The notes under the pieces are model-generated. The model was given only the letters and a program-made list of their open reading frames with translations, made no database searches and was not told where the DNA came from. Source: Bacillota bacterium (lineage in GTDB: Bacteria > Bacillota_A > Clostridia > Christensenellales > Aristaeellaceae). Taken from it: a stretch of 39,803 bases of DNA. The translations under genes and the position numbers were made by a program. This document shows positions 7,904 to 15,681 of this stretch, in pieces (positions within the stretch are counted from its first letter, which is position 1; every line of letters begins with the position of its first letter). Where the stretch lies: assembly GCA_023421735.1 (NCBI GenBank), contig JAEZSP010000083.1:1-39803 (forward strand). Direction: 5' to 3'.

Positions 7904-8132
7904 CGAAAAGTCAATGAATACGGCATTCTTGCGTTTTGACATAAAGAGCAGCTGCGCGAAGAAAAAACAAAAATGATCGTAAAAACCGACGATTTGGAGA
8001 ACGGATAGAAATTGCGCATCAAAATGAACTGCCGACTGCGCTTCGCCCTTGTGGATGCCATAGGCTGCGCCAACATTTGCAGGACGAGGTTGCATACCAG
8101 ATGTGCGGCAGAACTTCATGAAGGAGAACACG
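7904..8132 (+). other. Gap between primase and sigma-factor genes
   Basis: Apart from the preceding inverted repeat I see no gene here. Short open frames have neither ribosome sites nor recognisable products. The last bases hold the AAGGAG site (8121-8126) of the sigma-like gene. Confidence 0.4.
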
Positions 8133-8903
8133 ATGGACGATTTGATACGAGCAATACAAAACGGCGACACATCCCGCCTCGGGGAGCTTTACGACCGGAA
8201 CCGCGGACTTCTCTACCAGCTGGCAAAGCGGTACCTTGGCATCGACAACGCCGTTGGGCTGGAAGATCTCGTACAGGCGGGCTTCCTTGGTCTCGCCGCC
8301 GCTGTGGACGCATGGGACCCGGAACGCGGCGCATGGTCCACCATTGCCCACTTCCACGTGCGCAAAGCCATGCGCGGCGCTGTGGGCCTCCACGGGACAC
8401 GTACACGCGCACACAATGGGGCCATCTCGCTCAACGAGCCTATGCCCGGCGATGAGGACGGCGACAGTTCGCGGCTCGATACACTGGCAGACGAGAGCCT
8501 CCCGGACGCCGACGAAGCGATCATACAGGACGAGCGTTGCGTTGCCCTTCATGAAGCCCTCGGGCGACTTGCCCCGGATCGCGCAGAGGCGATGCGACTT
8601 CATGACATAGAGGGGCTGAGCTACCAGCGCGCGGGCGAGCGCATGGGTATCACCGGCGACCAAGCGCACAATGTCCGTACATACGCCCTTCGGGATCTGC
8701 GTCGGGACTGGCAGTTGAAACGAGCGCTTGACGAGGAGACGCGCTTCCACGCCCACAAGGGAGTGACCGCGTACCTGAGCGACTGGACATCTGCGACCGA
8801 GGCGGCGGTGCTGTGGAGGCTGGAAAGGGAGGAATACTGGGAACGCCGGAAACGCGAGTATGCAGAATGGCAGAAGGAGAATGCGGAGCTGATATCGCGC
8901 TGA
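8133..8903 (+). CDS. Phage-encoded sigma-70-family factor
   Basis: This 256-residue protein has a sigma region 2 (LEDLVQAGFLGLAAAVDAWDPERG, then WSTIAHFHVRKAMRGAV) and a region 4 HTH (LAPDRAEAMRLHDIEGLSYQRAGERMGITGDQAHNVRTYALRDLR). An acidic linker lies between them and a basic, Trp-rich helical tail follows. I chose the ATG at 8133 because AAGGAG lies 6 bases upstream; in-frame ATGs at 8103 and 8118 have weaker context. In phages such factors redirect host RNA polymerase to late genes. Here the late genes are missing, so its remaining targets are unknown. Confidence 0.85.
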   Translation: MDDLIRAIQNGDTSRLGELYDRNRGLLYQLAKRYLGIDNAVGLEDLVQAGFLGLAAAVDAWDPERGAWSTIAHFHVRKAMRGAVGLHGTRTRAHNGAISLNEPMPGDEDGDSSRLDTLADESLPDADEAIIQDERCVALHEALGRLAPDRAEAMRLHDIEGLSYQRAGERMGITGDQAHNVRTYALRDLRRDWQLKRALDEETRFHAHKGVTAYLSDWTSATEAAVLWRLEREEYWERRKREYAEWQKENAELISR

Positions 8904-9166
8904 GCAGGAAGACGTAATCCGCACGCCGGATGATCTCTTGTGCGTCGGCTTGTCTCGTTTTACGAGGCTGAATCTGGCAAAAATGCTCTTGACCTACACC
9001 CCCTATACGCACGACCCGTGTATTCGCTGGCAGACATCCCTTCGGTCTTTTCCCCTTCTGCAAATCGCCGATGTGGACCGGGGGGATATAGATCATGTAC
9101 CTACCCGATAACGCTTGAGCCGATCCGGATAAAGGAAAACAACGCCTACGAATTGTATGGTCATGA
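8904..9166 (+). other. Gap after the sigma-factor gene
   Basis: Short open frames exist, the longest from 8940 to 9170, but codon use and lack of a ribosome site argue against a gene. The stretch ends in a consensus promoter. It may hold remnants of a lost late gene. Confidence 0.35.
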
Positions 9167-9195
9167 TTGACAGTTTCAGGAAATATCGCTATAGT
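9167..9195 (+). promoter_or_regulatory. Consensus promoter before the zinc-ribbon gene
   Basis: TTGACA (9167-9172) and TATAGT (9190-9195) are separated by 17 bases. Transcription would start near 9202 and give a leader of about 75 bases before the small zinc-ribbon gene. Confidence 0.65.
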
Positions 9196-9276
9196 GTAGT
9201 TGTCACAATCAAGCTTATTACATCCAATTCACGGTTGTTACAGGCGCTTAAGCTACAGTTCTATTGGGAGGTTCCT

Positions 9277-9528
9277 ATGGGTTGCTTTTTTCATAAGTGG
9301 GATGGCTGTACGTGTACTGTATGTGGTAAAACAAGGCATAAGTGGCGTCCGTACGACGATGGAGGTAATGGCTTCCACTATGATAGACAATGCAAACGCT
9401 GTGGCGAACTAGAACTTGATTATTTGCCAATAGCGTCTGATTCGGACTCTCATGGCCCATGCGACGACTGTCCGTATATTGACAATTGTGATGACGATCC
9501 GAATTCTTGCCAGTATAACCGAGATTGA
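9277..9528 (+). CDS. Small cysteine-rich zinc-ribbon protein
   Basis: This 83-residue protein begins GCFFHKWDGCTCTVCGKTRHKW and later has CKRCGELE, together forming two likely zinc knuckles. A third cysteine group (CDDCPYIDNCDDDPNSC) lies in a very acidic tail. The start is set by GGGAGGTTCCT before the ATG at 9277; the open frame continues upstream to 9157 without a ribosome site. Similar short zinc-ribbon proteins occur in Firmicute prophages without a known role. A consensus promoter about 80 bases upstream suggests it is transcribed independently. Confidence 0.7.
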   Translation: MGCFFHKWDGCTCTVCGKTRHKWRPYDDGGNGFHYDRQCKRCGELELDYLPIASDSDSHGPCDDCPYIDNCDDDPNSCQYNRD

Positions 9529-10036
9529 GCAAATCCGTGAAATGCCTCGTGCTCCCACTTCCTCTAGCCCCCCGGTCAAGAAAAACGCATATTAATCAGG
9601 CCCCAGGGGACCGGAGGGGGCTCTAGACAAACCAGATAAGCCCTCGCGCGCGTGAGAATCACATTCGAAACAGCAGTAATGACGGGCGATTTGGCCCCTG
9701 CGCCACCAGAAGAACCCTGCCACACGCGCGTGAATGCGTCGTTATTTTGCCAATTCCGTTCTCAGATCGCTCTCTTTCTTGCGTAAAATGGCGATGAACT
9801 GGAATAAAACTGCGATCCACTCGCGCCGAGGAACCTCAAGAAACCTCAATCTTTGGTGTGTAAAACATATCCAAACACCTGTACGCGCAACAGTTCATTG
9901 ATAAAACATAATGTCCACGCGCGTGTGGGAGGGCAGCGGCTTACAAATACCGCCTGCCATCGTGCCTGTGGATGTGTGACGAGGGGTACCCGAAAAAGTA
10001 CAGCCATTCAGTGGGGTAACGGTGCAAGGGGAGAAC
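9529..10036. other. Non-coding stretch with GC-rich inverted repeat and repeated CACGCGCGTG palindromes
   Basis: No gene is apparent. AGCCCCCCGGTC (9566-9577) faces GACCGGAGGGGGCT (9609-9622) across a short AT-rich spacer. The palindrome CACGCGCGTG occurs at 9723-9732 and 9916-9925, and a related CGCGCGCGTG at 9645-9654. The region lies between the last early gene and the terminase relic, where cos or pac sites often sit in phages, but no such site can be proved from the sequence. Confidence 0.45.
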
Positions 10037-10113
10037 TGGATAGGCTACACTAAACTGTACAGAAAAGATAAGGTCATGGTATACTTCCAAGGGAAAGAAG
10101 GAAGGAGAAAACC

Positions 10114-10401
10114 ATGGCGGAAAGACGAGAACGGAGAACTTTCAGCGAGGAGCAGAAGAAGCAACTGGTGGAACTGTTCAACCACGGCAAGCCCCGAAGC
10201 GAGATCATCCGGGAGTACGAGCTGACCGGATCAGCCTTTGACAAATGGGTGAAGCGGATCAATTCAACCGGCTCCAGCCACGACAAAGACAACCGGACGC
10301 CGGAAGAGCATGAACTTCTGCGGCTCCGGAAGGAGAATCAGCAACTGCGGATGGAGAACGACGTCTTAAAGCAAGCGGCGCTGATATTCGCACGAAAGTA
10401 A
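10114..10401 (+). CDS. IS3-family transposase OrfA (HTH, leucine zipper)
   Basis: This 95-residue protein has the HTH_Tnp_1 pattern: FSEEQKKQLVELFNHGKPRSEIIREYELTGSAFDKWVKR (about residues 10-48), then a leucine-zipper-like segment (LLRLRKENQQLRMENDVLKQAALI). It binds the element's ends and pairs with OrfB. AAGGAGAAAACC precedes the ATG. The end of this frame overlaps the OrfB frame in -1 register at CGAAAGTAA, a possible A-AAG shift site producing the OrfAB transposase. Confidence 0.88.
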   Translation: MAERRERRTFSEEQKKQLVELFNHGKPRSEIIREYELTGSAFDKWVKRINSTGSSHDKDNRTPEEHELLRLRKENQQLRMENDVLKQAALIFARK

Positions 10402-10403
10402 TT

Positions 10404-11228
10404 GTGATTCGAGCCAATGCCCACAAGTACTCAATATCAGCGCTCTGCCGGTGTCTGGGCATTGCGCGGAGCACCTACTATTACGAATGTGGCGGTCGGG
10501 AGGATGAGAGCGCCTTGGAAGAGGCGGTTCAGTCTGCGTATGACGAGAATCGACGCGTATACGGTCAGCGGAAACTGAAGCGCGTACTGTTTCGAAAAGG
10601 CTGGACGGTCTCCCGACGCAAGATCGGGCAGATCATGAAAAAGCGCGGGCTTGTGTCAGCCTATACCCGCAAGAAGTACCGGGTCCATGTTTCCAGAAGC
10701 AATGAAGCTGCTGTTCCCAACCTTCTTGACCGGGATTTCAATAGCCAAGCACCAGGAACCTGTGTGGTCAGCGATCTGACATATGTCCGGGTCGGCGCGA
10801 AATGGGCGTATATCTGCATCCTTCTCGACCTCGGCGCCCGTGAGATCATCGGATACAGCGCGGGTGCATACAAGAACGCCGATCTGGTGCACAAGGCATT
10901 TTCGACGGTGAAAGGGAGCCTCTTCGGCATCCAGATGTTCCATACCGACCGGGGCAGCGAGTTCGACAACGCTCTGATCGACGAACTACTCGACAGCTTC
11001 CAGATCAATCGTTCGCTGAGCATGAAGGGGTGCCCCTACGACAACGCGGTAGCGGAGTCAACATTCAAGATGATCAAGGCGGAGTTCGTTTCCTCCCGGC
11101 ACTTTGACACGCTCGAACAGTTGCAGCTGGAGCTGGCGGACTATGTGCATTGGTTCAACAACATCCGACTGCACGGTACGCTGGGATACCTGTCACCGGC
11201 AGAGTTCAAGAAAACATGCACCTTATAA
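10404..11228 (+). CDS. IS3-family transposase OrfB (DDE integrase core)
   Basis: The frame is 274 residues from a GTG at 10404 and is probably made mainly as an OrfAB fusion by -1 frameshifting from OrfA. It has an HTH_21 segment (RRVYGQRKLKRVLFRKGW) and an rve catalytic core with the DDE triad: Asp in VVSDLTYVRVG, Asp in FHTDRGSEFDN and Glu in NAVAESTFKMIKAE. The typical C-terminal HWFNNIRLHGTLGYLSPAEF motif is complete. It cuts the IS ends and inserts them into target DNA. No damage is seen. Confidence 0.9.
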   Translation: MIRANAHKYSISALCRCLGIARSTYYYECGGREDESALEEAVQSAYDENRRVYGQRKLKRVLFRKGWTVSRRKIGQIMKKRGLVSAYTRKKYRVHVSRSNEAAVPNLLDRDFNSQAPGTCVVSDLTYVRVGAKWAYICILLDLGAREIIGYSAGAYKNADLVHKAFSTVKGSLFGIQMFHTDRGSEFDNALIDELLDSFQINRSLSMKGCPYDNAVAESTFKMIKAEFVSSRHFDTLEQLQLELADYVHWFNNIRLHGTLGYLSPAEFKKTCTL

Positions 11229-11327
11229 TTTCTGTCCGATTTGGGGTTGACAATCCAAACAATCCAGCAAAAACTCCCCAAATAGATAAAGCTCGGACGT
11301 AAGCTGGATGCCGCGGCTAAGGGAGGA

Positions 11328-11624
11328 ATGGCAGGAAAGCCGAGAGAGCCGTTTGATTTACTCATAGCAAAGGGTAAAAAAGCATCTCACGAGAGAGGAG
11401 ATCGACCGCCGTTGCGCCATTACTTTTCATTAAAAGGCAGCAGAAAGAATTCGACAAGATTAATCCAGTCAAATAGTCACTTGATGCGAAACTATGTGCA
11501 GGTTAGAAGTAATCACCAGCATGCAGATCCTCTGAGGCGGCTGGATCGGCACAAAAAACGAACAATCTGTGCGATATACTCAAAAAGTGGCGTGAGAAGC
11601 CTCTGTTGTATTTTTATATCATAA
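11328..11624 (+). pseudogene. Decayed phage terminase small-subunit gene
   Basis: After GGGAGGA, the ATG at 11328 opens MAGKPREPFDLLIAKGKK, a typical P27-type small-terminase start. At the poly-A run the continuation moves to another frame, where KKHLTREEIDRRCA restores the expected sequence. Further pieces appear in scattered frames (KRQQKEFDKIN near 11440; a DPLRRLDRHKKRTI segment near 11527; YSKSGVRS near 11580). At least two frameshifts and in-frame stops break it. No large terminase or structural gene follows, so this is the last phage trace before the polysaccharide locus. Confidence 0.65.
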
Positions 11625-11877
11625 TAGGTCTTCCTATCAACAACGCTTTATTAATTCCGTTCATGCCACCGACTGCATTTTAATTATCTAATACCTGCAG
11701 AAATGATAGCTTTATGCCTCTGATTAATGCAATTTGCATACAAGGCACGGCAAATTACCACCGAAATGGCACACTTGTTCCACATGGTGTCATCCCAGCA
11801 TTTTTGTAGCTATCTCCATTATCGGAAATTCGTGGCAATTATTGTCAGGATATTGATCTTTGCTTACAGAAATCGGC
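11625..11877. other. AT-rich gap between phage relic and polysaccharide locus
   Basis: No gene, tRNA or repeat is evident. Base composition changes here from GC-rich phage sequence to AT-rich locus sequence. A scar of the prophage right end would be expected in this area, but I could not find a copy of the tRNA-Arg 3' end. Confidence 0.4.
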
Positions 11878-11906
11878 TTGACAGAGGAACAGGCGTATAG
11901 TACAAT
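11878..11906 (+). promoter_or_regulatory. Main promoter of the polysaccharide operon
   Basis: TTGACA (11878-11883) and TACAAT (11901-11906) are spaced by 17 bases. Transcription starting near 11913 gives a leader of about 215 bases before the antiterminator gene. No equally good promoter was seen before the following genes, so this may drive much of the 24-kb locus. Confidence 0.7.
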
Positions 11907-11993
11907 TTGGTATATATTTGTTAGACACATTACGATCAGATTTGGTTACATGAAAGATTACGTTCGTACAACGTGGAGCAATGGATGATTCGG

Positions 11994-12115
11994 GGCACCA
12001 GATAAACGCACGGTGCCAGCCATTAGGTTCACAATTCGGCGCATGATCGGATGCTGAGAGTTCAGTGGCGAATACAGCGTTGAAGTTATAGCGCATGGAT
12101 AGGCTGCTGATAGCA
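11994..12115 (+). promoter_or_regulatory. 5' leader hairpins ahead of the antiterminator gene
   Basis: Two stems lie in the untranslated leader: GGCACC (11994-11999) with GGTGCC (12012-12017), and CTGCT/AGCAG around a GAT loop (12103-12115) just before the start codon. LoaP proteins of Firmicutes act on an RNA hairpin in the leader of their target operon. These stems are candidates, but neither has been matched to a known LoaP recognition sequence. Confidence 0.4.
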
Positions 12116-12128
12116 GAAGGGCGAAGCT

Positions 12129-12665
12129 ATGCAATTTAACATGTCGGATAGTGCTTGCCATAATGATAAAGTGTATGGATGCATATTCTGTACGACAGGC
12201 AAAGAAGATTTAGTAGCAAGATACATTGAAACGGCAAATCCGAACATTCGCGCGCTCCCTGTGCGGCAGCAGAAGAGAAAAAAAGTGGATAAGCATACTA
12301 GCATCGTTGAAGAAATATGCTTTCCGGGCTATGTTTTTATTGAGGCTGATGTTGGTTCCAGCATCTTATTGGCTACTAACATATCTTGCATGATTAAGTT
12401 GCTTTCTTCTAAAACGAAGGATTGGAAGCTTTATGGCGACGATGAGGCGTTTGCACGTTGGATATTTGCACGAAGTGGCATTATCTCTTTCTCAAAGGGA
12501 TATAAAGAAGGCGACAGGATAAAGATTTCAAGTGGACCTTTGAAAGATTTAGAGGGGCATATCGTCCGTATAGATAAGCGCAATAAAAATGGACAAGTCA
12601 GTTTGACCTTTCACGATAGAGTTATAAAGGCTTGGCTCGGATTCGAATTAATTGATAATACTTAA
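12129..12665 (+). CDS. loaP: NusG-family antiterminator (LoaP-like)
   Basis: This 178-residue NusG paralogue has an N-terminal NGN domain (VYGCIFCTTGKEDLVARYIE ... EICFPGYVFIEADV at about residues 14-80) and a C-terminal KOW motif (EGDRIKISSGPLKDLEGHIVRIDKRNKNGQVSL at about 128-165). Specialised NusG proteins such as LoaP and RfaH ride on RNA polymerase and let it read through terminators in long polysaccharide or antibiotic operons. Its position as first gene behind a long structured leader fits that role for the downstream 24 kb. The start codon has only a modest ribosome site; an in-frame ATG at 12141 is an alternative. Confidence 0.85.
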   Translation: MQFNMSDSACHNDKVYGCIFCTTGKEDLVARYIETANPNIRALPVRQQKRKKVDKHTSIVEEICFPGYVFIEADVGSSILLATNISCMIKLLSSKTKDWKLYGDDEAFARWIFARSGIISFSKGYKEGDRIKISSGPLKDLEGHIVRIDKRNKNGQVSLTFHDRVIKAWLGFELIDNT

Positions 12666-12905
12666 AAATGTAGTTGCTGAGATAAATAAATGCCGTTCAA
12701 AATTCTGTTTAAGAAAAAGGATATCGGGATCATAATTTTCATTTATGTAAAGGAGGGTTAATTGAGGAATAAGCGGAGTTACGGTTGTTATTTCATAAAT
12801 TTTTGCGAACTATAGACTTGTGCTACATATACTTTGAGCTTTATATAGGCGCTCGCACGAAGAAATCTTGTAGACAAAGCAATTAACAAGCATGGGGCGG
12901 TATAG
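12666..12905 (+). other. Gap with a strong ribosome site and a 17-codon frame
   Basis: AAAGGAGGG at 12749-12757 is followed by TTG at 12762 and a 17-codon frame ending at 12815 (RNKRSYGCYFINFCEL after the start). It could be a leader peptide or a remnant of a deleted gene start. Nothing else is recognisable before the sugar transferase gene. Confidence 0.35.
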
Positions 12906-13649
12906 ATGGAGAGTGTTACAACAACAATTGAATGTCTTAAAGATAGTCCGTATGACAATGATAACGCAGTTGTTTATACAGAAGAAAGTGTTATCGCTTA
13001 CAAGGGTATATACAACAAAATTATCAAGAGAGTAATTGACCTACTGATATCTGTAATTCTATCCGTAGTGATACTTCCTCTATTTTTAATTATTTCAATA
13101 GCAATAGTCATTGATTCTAAATTTCCTATCTTGTATCGTGCGAATCGCGGCGGCTATAAGAATAAGACGTTTAAAATTTGTAAGTTTCGTACTATGGTTC
13201 AAAATGCAGATAAGATTGGAGGCCCTACGACAGGCTTAAATGACCCTCGTATCACTAAAGTAGGAGTGTTTTTAAGGAAGACAAAACTGGATGAGATACC
13301 ACAGTTGTTTAACATAATCATGGGACAGATGAGTTTCGTCGGACCACGTCCAGAAGTATTACAGTATGTAAATCGCTTTGAAGGCGTTGAAAAGTTAATT
13401 CTGCAAGTTCGTCCTGGAATAACCGATTATAGCTCTCTGAAGTTCATTAATCTTGATGAGATTGTCGGCTCTCAGAATGTTGATGAAATATTTGAAACTG
13501 TGGTTCTGAAGCAGAAAAACGTATTGCGAGTAAAATATGTAGCAACTGTATCATTTATAACAGATGTTGCACTGTTCTTAAAAACTGTGAGAAGAGTAAT
13601 TCGCAAATTTTTCAGAGTCCTTTCTAAAAAACTAAGGGCAAAAGATTAA
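12906..13649 (+). CDS. Priming sugar-phosphate transferase (bacterial sugar transferase family)
   Basis: This 247-residue membrane enzyme transfers the first sugar-phosphate from a UDP-sugar to undecaprenyl phosphate at the inner face of the membrane. It is the short form of the WcaJ/WbaP/PglC group: one hydrophobic segment (residues about 42-70) followed by the catalytic domain with RANRGGYKNKTFKICKFRTM, the DPRITKVGVFLRKTKLDEIPQL block and SFVGPRPE. The C-terminal region is basic. The first sugar cannot be read from sequence; with the CapEFG genes downstream, FucNAc or a related sugar is possible. It is the first biosynthetic gene after the antiterminator. Confidence 0.92.
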   Translation: MESVTTTIECLKDSPYDNDNAVVYTEESVIAYKGIYNKIIKRVIDLLISVILSVVILPLFLIISIAIVIDSKFPILYRANRGGYKNKTFKICKFRTMVQNADKIGGPTTGLNDPRITKVGVFLRKTKLDEIPQLFNIIMGQMSFVGPRPEVLQYVNRFEGVEKLILQVRPGITDYSSLKFINLDEIVGSQNVDEIFETVVLKQKNVLRVKYVATVSFITDVALFLKTVRRVIRKFFRVLSKKLRAKD

Positions 13650-13661
13650 GGTGTTGGACGA

Positions 13662-14606
13662 ATGGAATATATAAATCTAAAAAACTCAAGTCTGAGTGTT
13701 TCACGGCTCTGTATTGGTGGTGATCCGTTTGGTGGTCATGGCTGGGGAAAAGTTTCGCAGGATGATGTTGCTCAGGCGGTAAATACTGCGATTGATGTCG
13801 GCATTAATTTCTTTGATACGGCTGATGTTTATGGTTTAGGAGAATCGGAACGTATTCTTGGTCGGACAATAGCCACGAGACGTCAATCGGTGGTATTAGC
13901 CACAAAATTCGGTGTTAGGCGCTCGAACGATAATACAAGAACTTTCTATGATAATTCGCCAAAATGGATACGTACAGCTTTATCAGGGAGTCTTAAAAGG
14001 TTTAATACGGACTATATTGATCTATATCAACTGCACTACAGAGACGGGATAACTTCAATAGAGACAATAGTTGAAACATTAGATGCCCTAAAGCAAGAAG
14101 GATTAATACGGTACTATGGATTATCAAATATATATAAAAAAGATATTATAGATATTATCCCATATCGCGATAAGTTTATAAGCTTTCAAGACGAGTATAG
14201 TCTTGCGAATCGAAGGAACGAAGACGATATTGTAAGAATATCTAATGAACTCAAAATTAGTCCAATGACTTGGGGCAGCTTGGGGCAGGGGATTCTCACT
14301 GGGAAATATGGTCGCGATGTTGTATTTGATGCTGGTGACAGACGTTCAAGAGAGACGTATAATAATTTTCATGGAGATAAGTTACAACACAACATTGACA
14401 TTGTAGACAAAATGAGTCGAATAGCGGCACGAAACAAACAAAAGTTATCTGCAATAGCTATTCGTTATATATTAGATTTTATTAAGGACTCCATTGTTAT
14501 AGTAGGCGTAAAAACGAAGGATCAGGTATTGTCAAATCTTGAAGCGTTTGGATGGTCGCTTACTCAAAAAGAGATTGATGAACTTGAAGTTGTCTCGCGT
14601 GAATAA
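13662..14606 (+). CDS. Aldo/keto reductase
   Basis: This 314-residue NAD(P)H-dependent oxidoreductase has the (beta/alpha)8 AKR fold. The catalytic tetrad is visible: Asp and Tyr in FFDTADVYGLGESE, Lys in VLATKFGV and His in YIDLYQLHYRD. The cofactor-binding end (IVIVGVKTKDQVLSNLEAF) is also present. It lies 12 bases after the sugar transferase gene and before the two-subunit TPP enzyme. AKRs in polysaccharide loci can reduce keto groups on nucleotide sugars or small acyl units; the pairing with the TPP enzyme suggests it reduces that enzyme's ketone product, which is inference. Confidence 0.88.
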   Translation: MEYINLKNSSLSVSRLCIGGDPFGGHGWGKVSQDDVAQAVNTAIDVGINFFDTADVYGLGESERILGRTIATRRQSVVLATKFGVRRSNDNTRTFYDNSPKWIRTALSGSLKRFNTDYIDLYQLHYRDGITSIETIVETLDALKQEGLIRYYGLSNIYKKDIIDIIPYRDKFISFQDEYSLANRRNEDDIVRISNELKISPMTWGSLGQGILTGKYGRDVVFDAGDRRSRETYNNFHGDKLQHNIDIVDKMSRIAARNKQKLSAIAIRYILDFIKDSIVIVGVKTKDQVLSNLEAFGWSLTQKEIDELEVVSRE

Positions 14607-14658
14607 CTCTTTTAGAAATTCATTGAATAGATTAATATACATAATTGAGGTTGAATAA

Positions 14659-15681
14659 ATGATTAATCATACCGTACCAGAACATCCAGCTTTAGTAAAT
14701 AATCGTGTTCTATCTGCGGAACAGATTATGGAGCTTTATAAACGAATGCTAACAATTCGGCGTTCTGAAGAACGAATAGCAAAAAGAGTGACAGAAAAAA
14801 AGATAACTACGCCATGCCATTTATATATTGGACAAGAAGCCGTTGCTGTGGGGGTCTGTTACGCGTTGAAGAATACAGATTATGTGTTTAGCACGCACCG
14901 TTCACACGGGCACTATTTAGCTAAAGGTGGAGATATATACGGTCTGTTCGGAGAAGTGTATTGCCGGGAGAATGGTTGCTCTGGTGGGCGCGGTGGGTCA
15001 ATGCATCTCTGCGATCCAAGCAAAGGGCTGCTTGGATCGTCGTCTATTGTAGGTGGATGCTTAGGTATTGGTATTGGTCCTGCGCTCAAGAGTAAAGTCC
15101 TAGGAAGGGATGAAGTTAGCGTAATTTTTCACGGTGATTGTGTACCTGAGGAAGGAATTTGGCACGAATCTCTCAACTTCGCTGCTATAAACAAGCTCCC
15201 TGTGATTTATATATGTGAGAACAATCTGTATGCCGCATCTATGCCTTTGGACGAACGACGTGTTTATGATAATATATCTGAAGAAGCTCGGGAGAATGGA
15301 CTGGCTACTACAATAGTTGACGGTAATGATGTATTCGCTATTTATGATGCAACTCTCAGCGCTGTTGAAAAGGCTCGTAAAGGAGCTGGACCTCAATTAG
15401 TAGAGTGCCGTACATATCGCTGGCTTGGACACGTCGGGCCGCGTGATGATATTGATGTTGGACTGCGTAGTCAAGAGGAGCTAGATTGGTGGAAAGAACG
15501 TTGTCCAATTAAGTCACTAGGGGAGTACATCAAAACCAATAAGTACATTTGCGATCTGCAACAGATCGAGGACAATGTTTGTGTTCTTGTTAATGATGCC
15601 GAAAGTCGCGCTGTTGCAACGCCTAAGCCATCTCCAGACACTGTTTTAAACCATGTATACAAGGAGGTATCAACGATTTGA
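14659..15681 (+). CDS. Thiamine-diphosphate E1-like dehydrogenase, alpha subunit
   Basis: This 340-residue protein resembles the E1 alpha subunit of 2-oxoacid dehydrogenases: CHLYIGQEAVAVGVCYAL, FSTHRSHGHYLAKGGD, GCSGGRGGSMHLCD, and the TPP-Mg motif starting at Gly159-Asp160 and ending at Asn188-Asn189. The usual GDG is GDC here (Cys161). It pairs with the beta subunit that follows with a 4-base overlap. No E2 acyltransferase or lipoyl domain is encoded nearby, so it is unlikely to be a standard pyruvate dehydrogenase. A transferase-like role, moving a two-carbon unit onto a sugar or making a small aldehyde/ketol for decoration, is inferred from context. Confidence 0.85.
   Translation: MINHTVPEHPALVNNRVLSAEQIMELYKRMLTIRRSEERIAKRVTEKKITTPCHLYIGQEAVAVGVCYALKNTDYVFSTHRSHGHYLAKGGDIYGLFGEVYCRENGCSGGRGGSMHLCDPSKGLLGSSSIVGGCLGIGIGPALKSKVLGRDEVSVIFHGDCVPEEGIWHESLNFAAINKLPVIYICENNLYAASMPLDERRVYDNISEEARENGLATTIVDGNDVFAIYDATLSAVEKARKGAGPQLVECRTYRWLGHVGPRDDIDVGLRSQEELDWWKERCPIKSLGEYIKTNKYICDLQQIEDNVCVLVNDAESRAVATPKPSPDTVLNHVYKEVSTI

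Larger units (their letters stand above)
10037..11257 (+). mobile_element. IS3-family insertion sequence, complete (1221 bp)
   Basis: Imperfect 26-bp terminal inverted repeats start at 10037 (TGGATAGGCTACAC...) and end at 11257 (reverse complement TGGATTGTCAACCC...), matching at about 18 of 26 positions. The flanks are AAC at 10034-10036 and AAC at 11258-11260, a 3-bp target duplication typical of IS3 elements. Two overlapping reading frames inside encode OrfA and the DDE OrfB. Both are open and the ends are intact, so it is probably a recent insertion. It sits between the phage early genes and the terminase relic. Confidence 0.88.

Noticed and set aside
8940..9170. Open frame of 76 codons after the sigma-factor gene
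   Set aside because: Poor start context and no recognisable sequence; its end overlaps a consensus promoter.
9640..9930. CRISPR-like array from the repeated CGCGCG motifs
   Set aside because: Only three short palindromes at irregular spacing, no repeat-spacer units and no cas genes.
9529..12128. A right-hand attachment site, that is, a repeat of the tRNA-Arg 3' end
   Set aside because: I looked for GGTTCGAATCCC and AGGGTCCGCCA near the terminase relic and elsewhere and found no convincing copy, so no right end is annotated.
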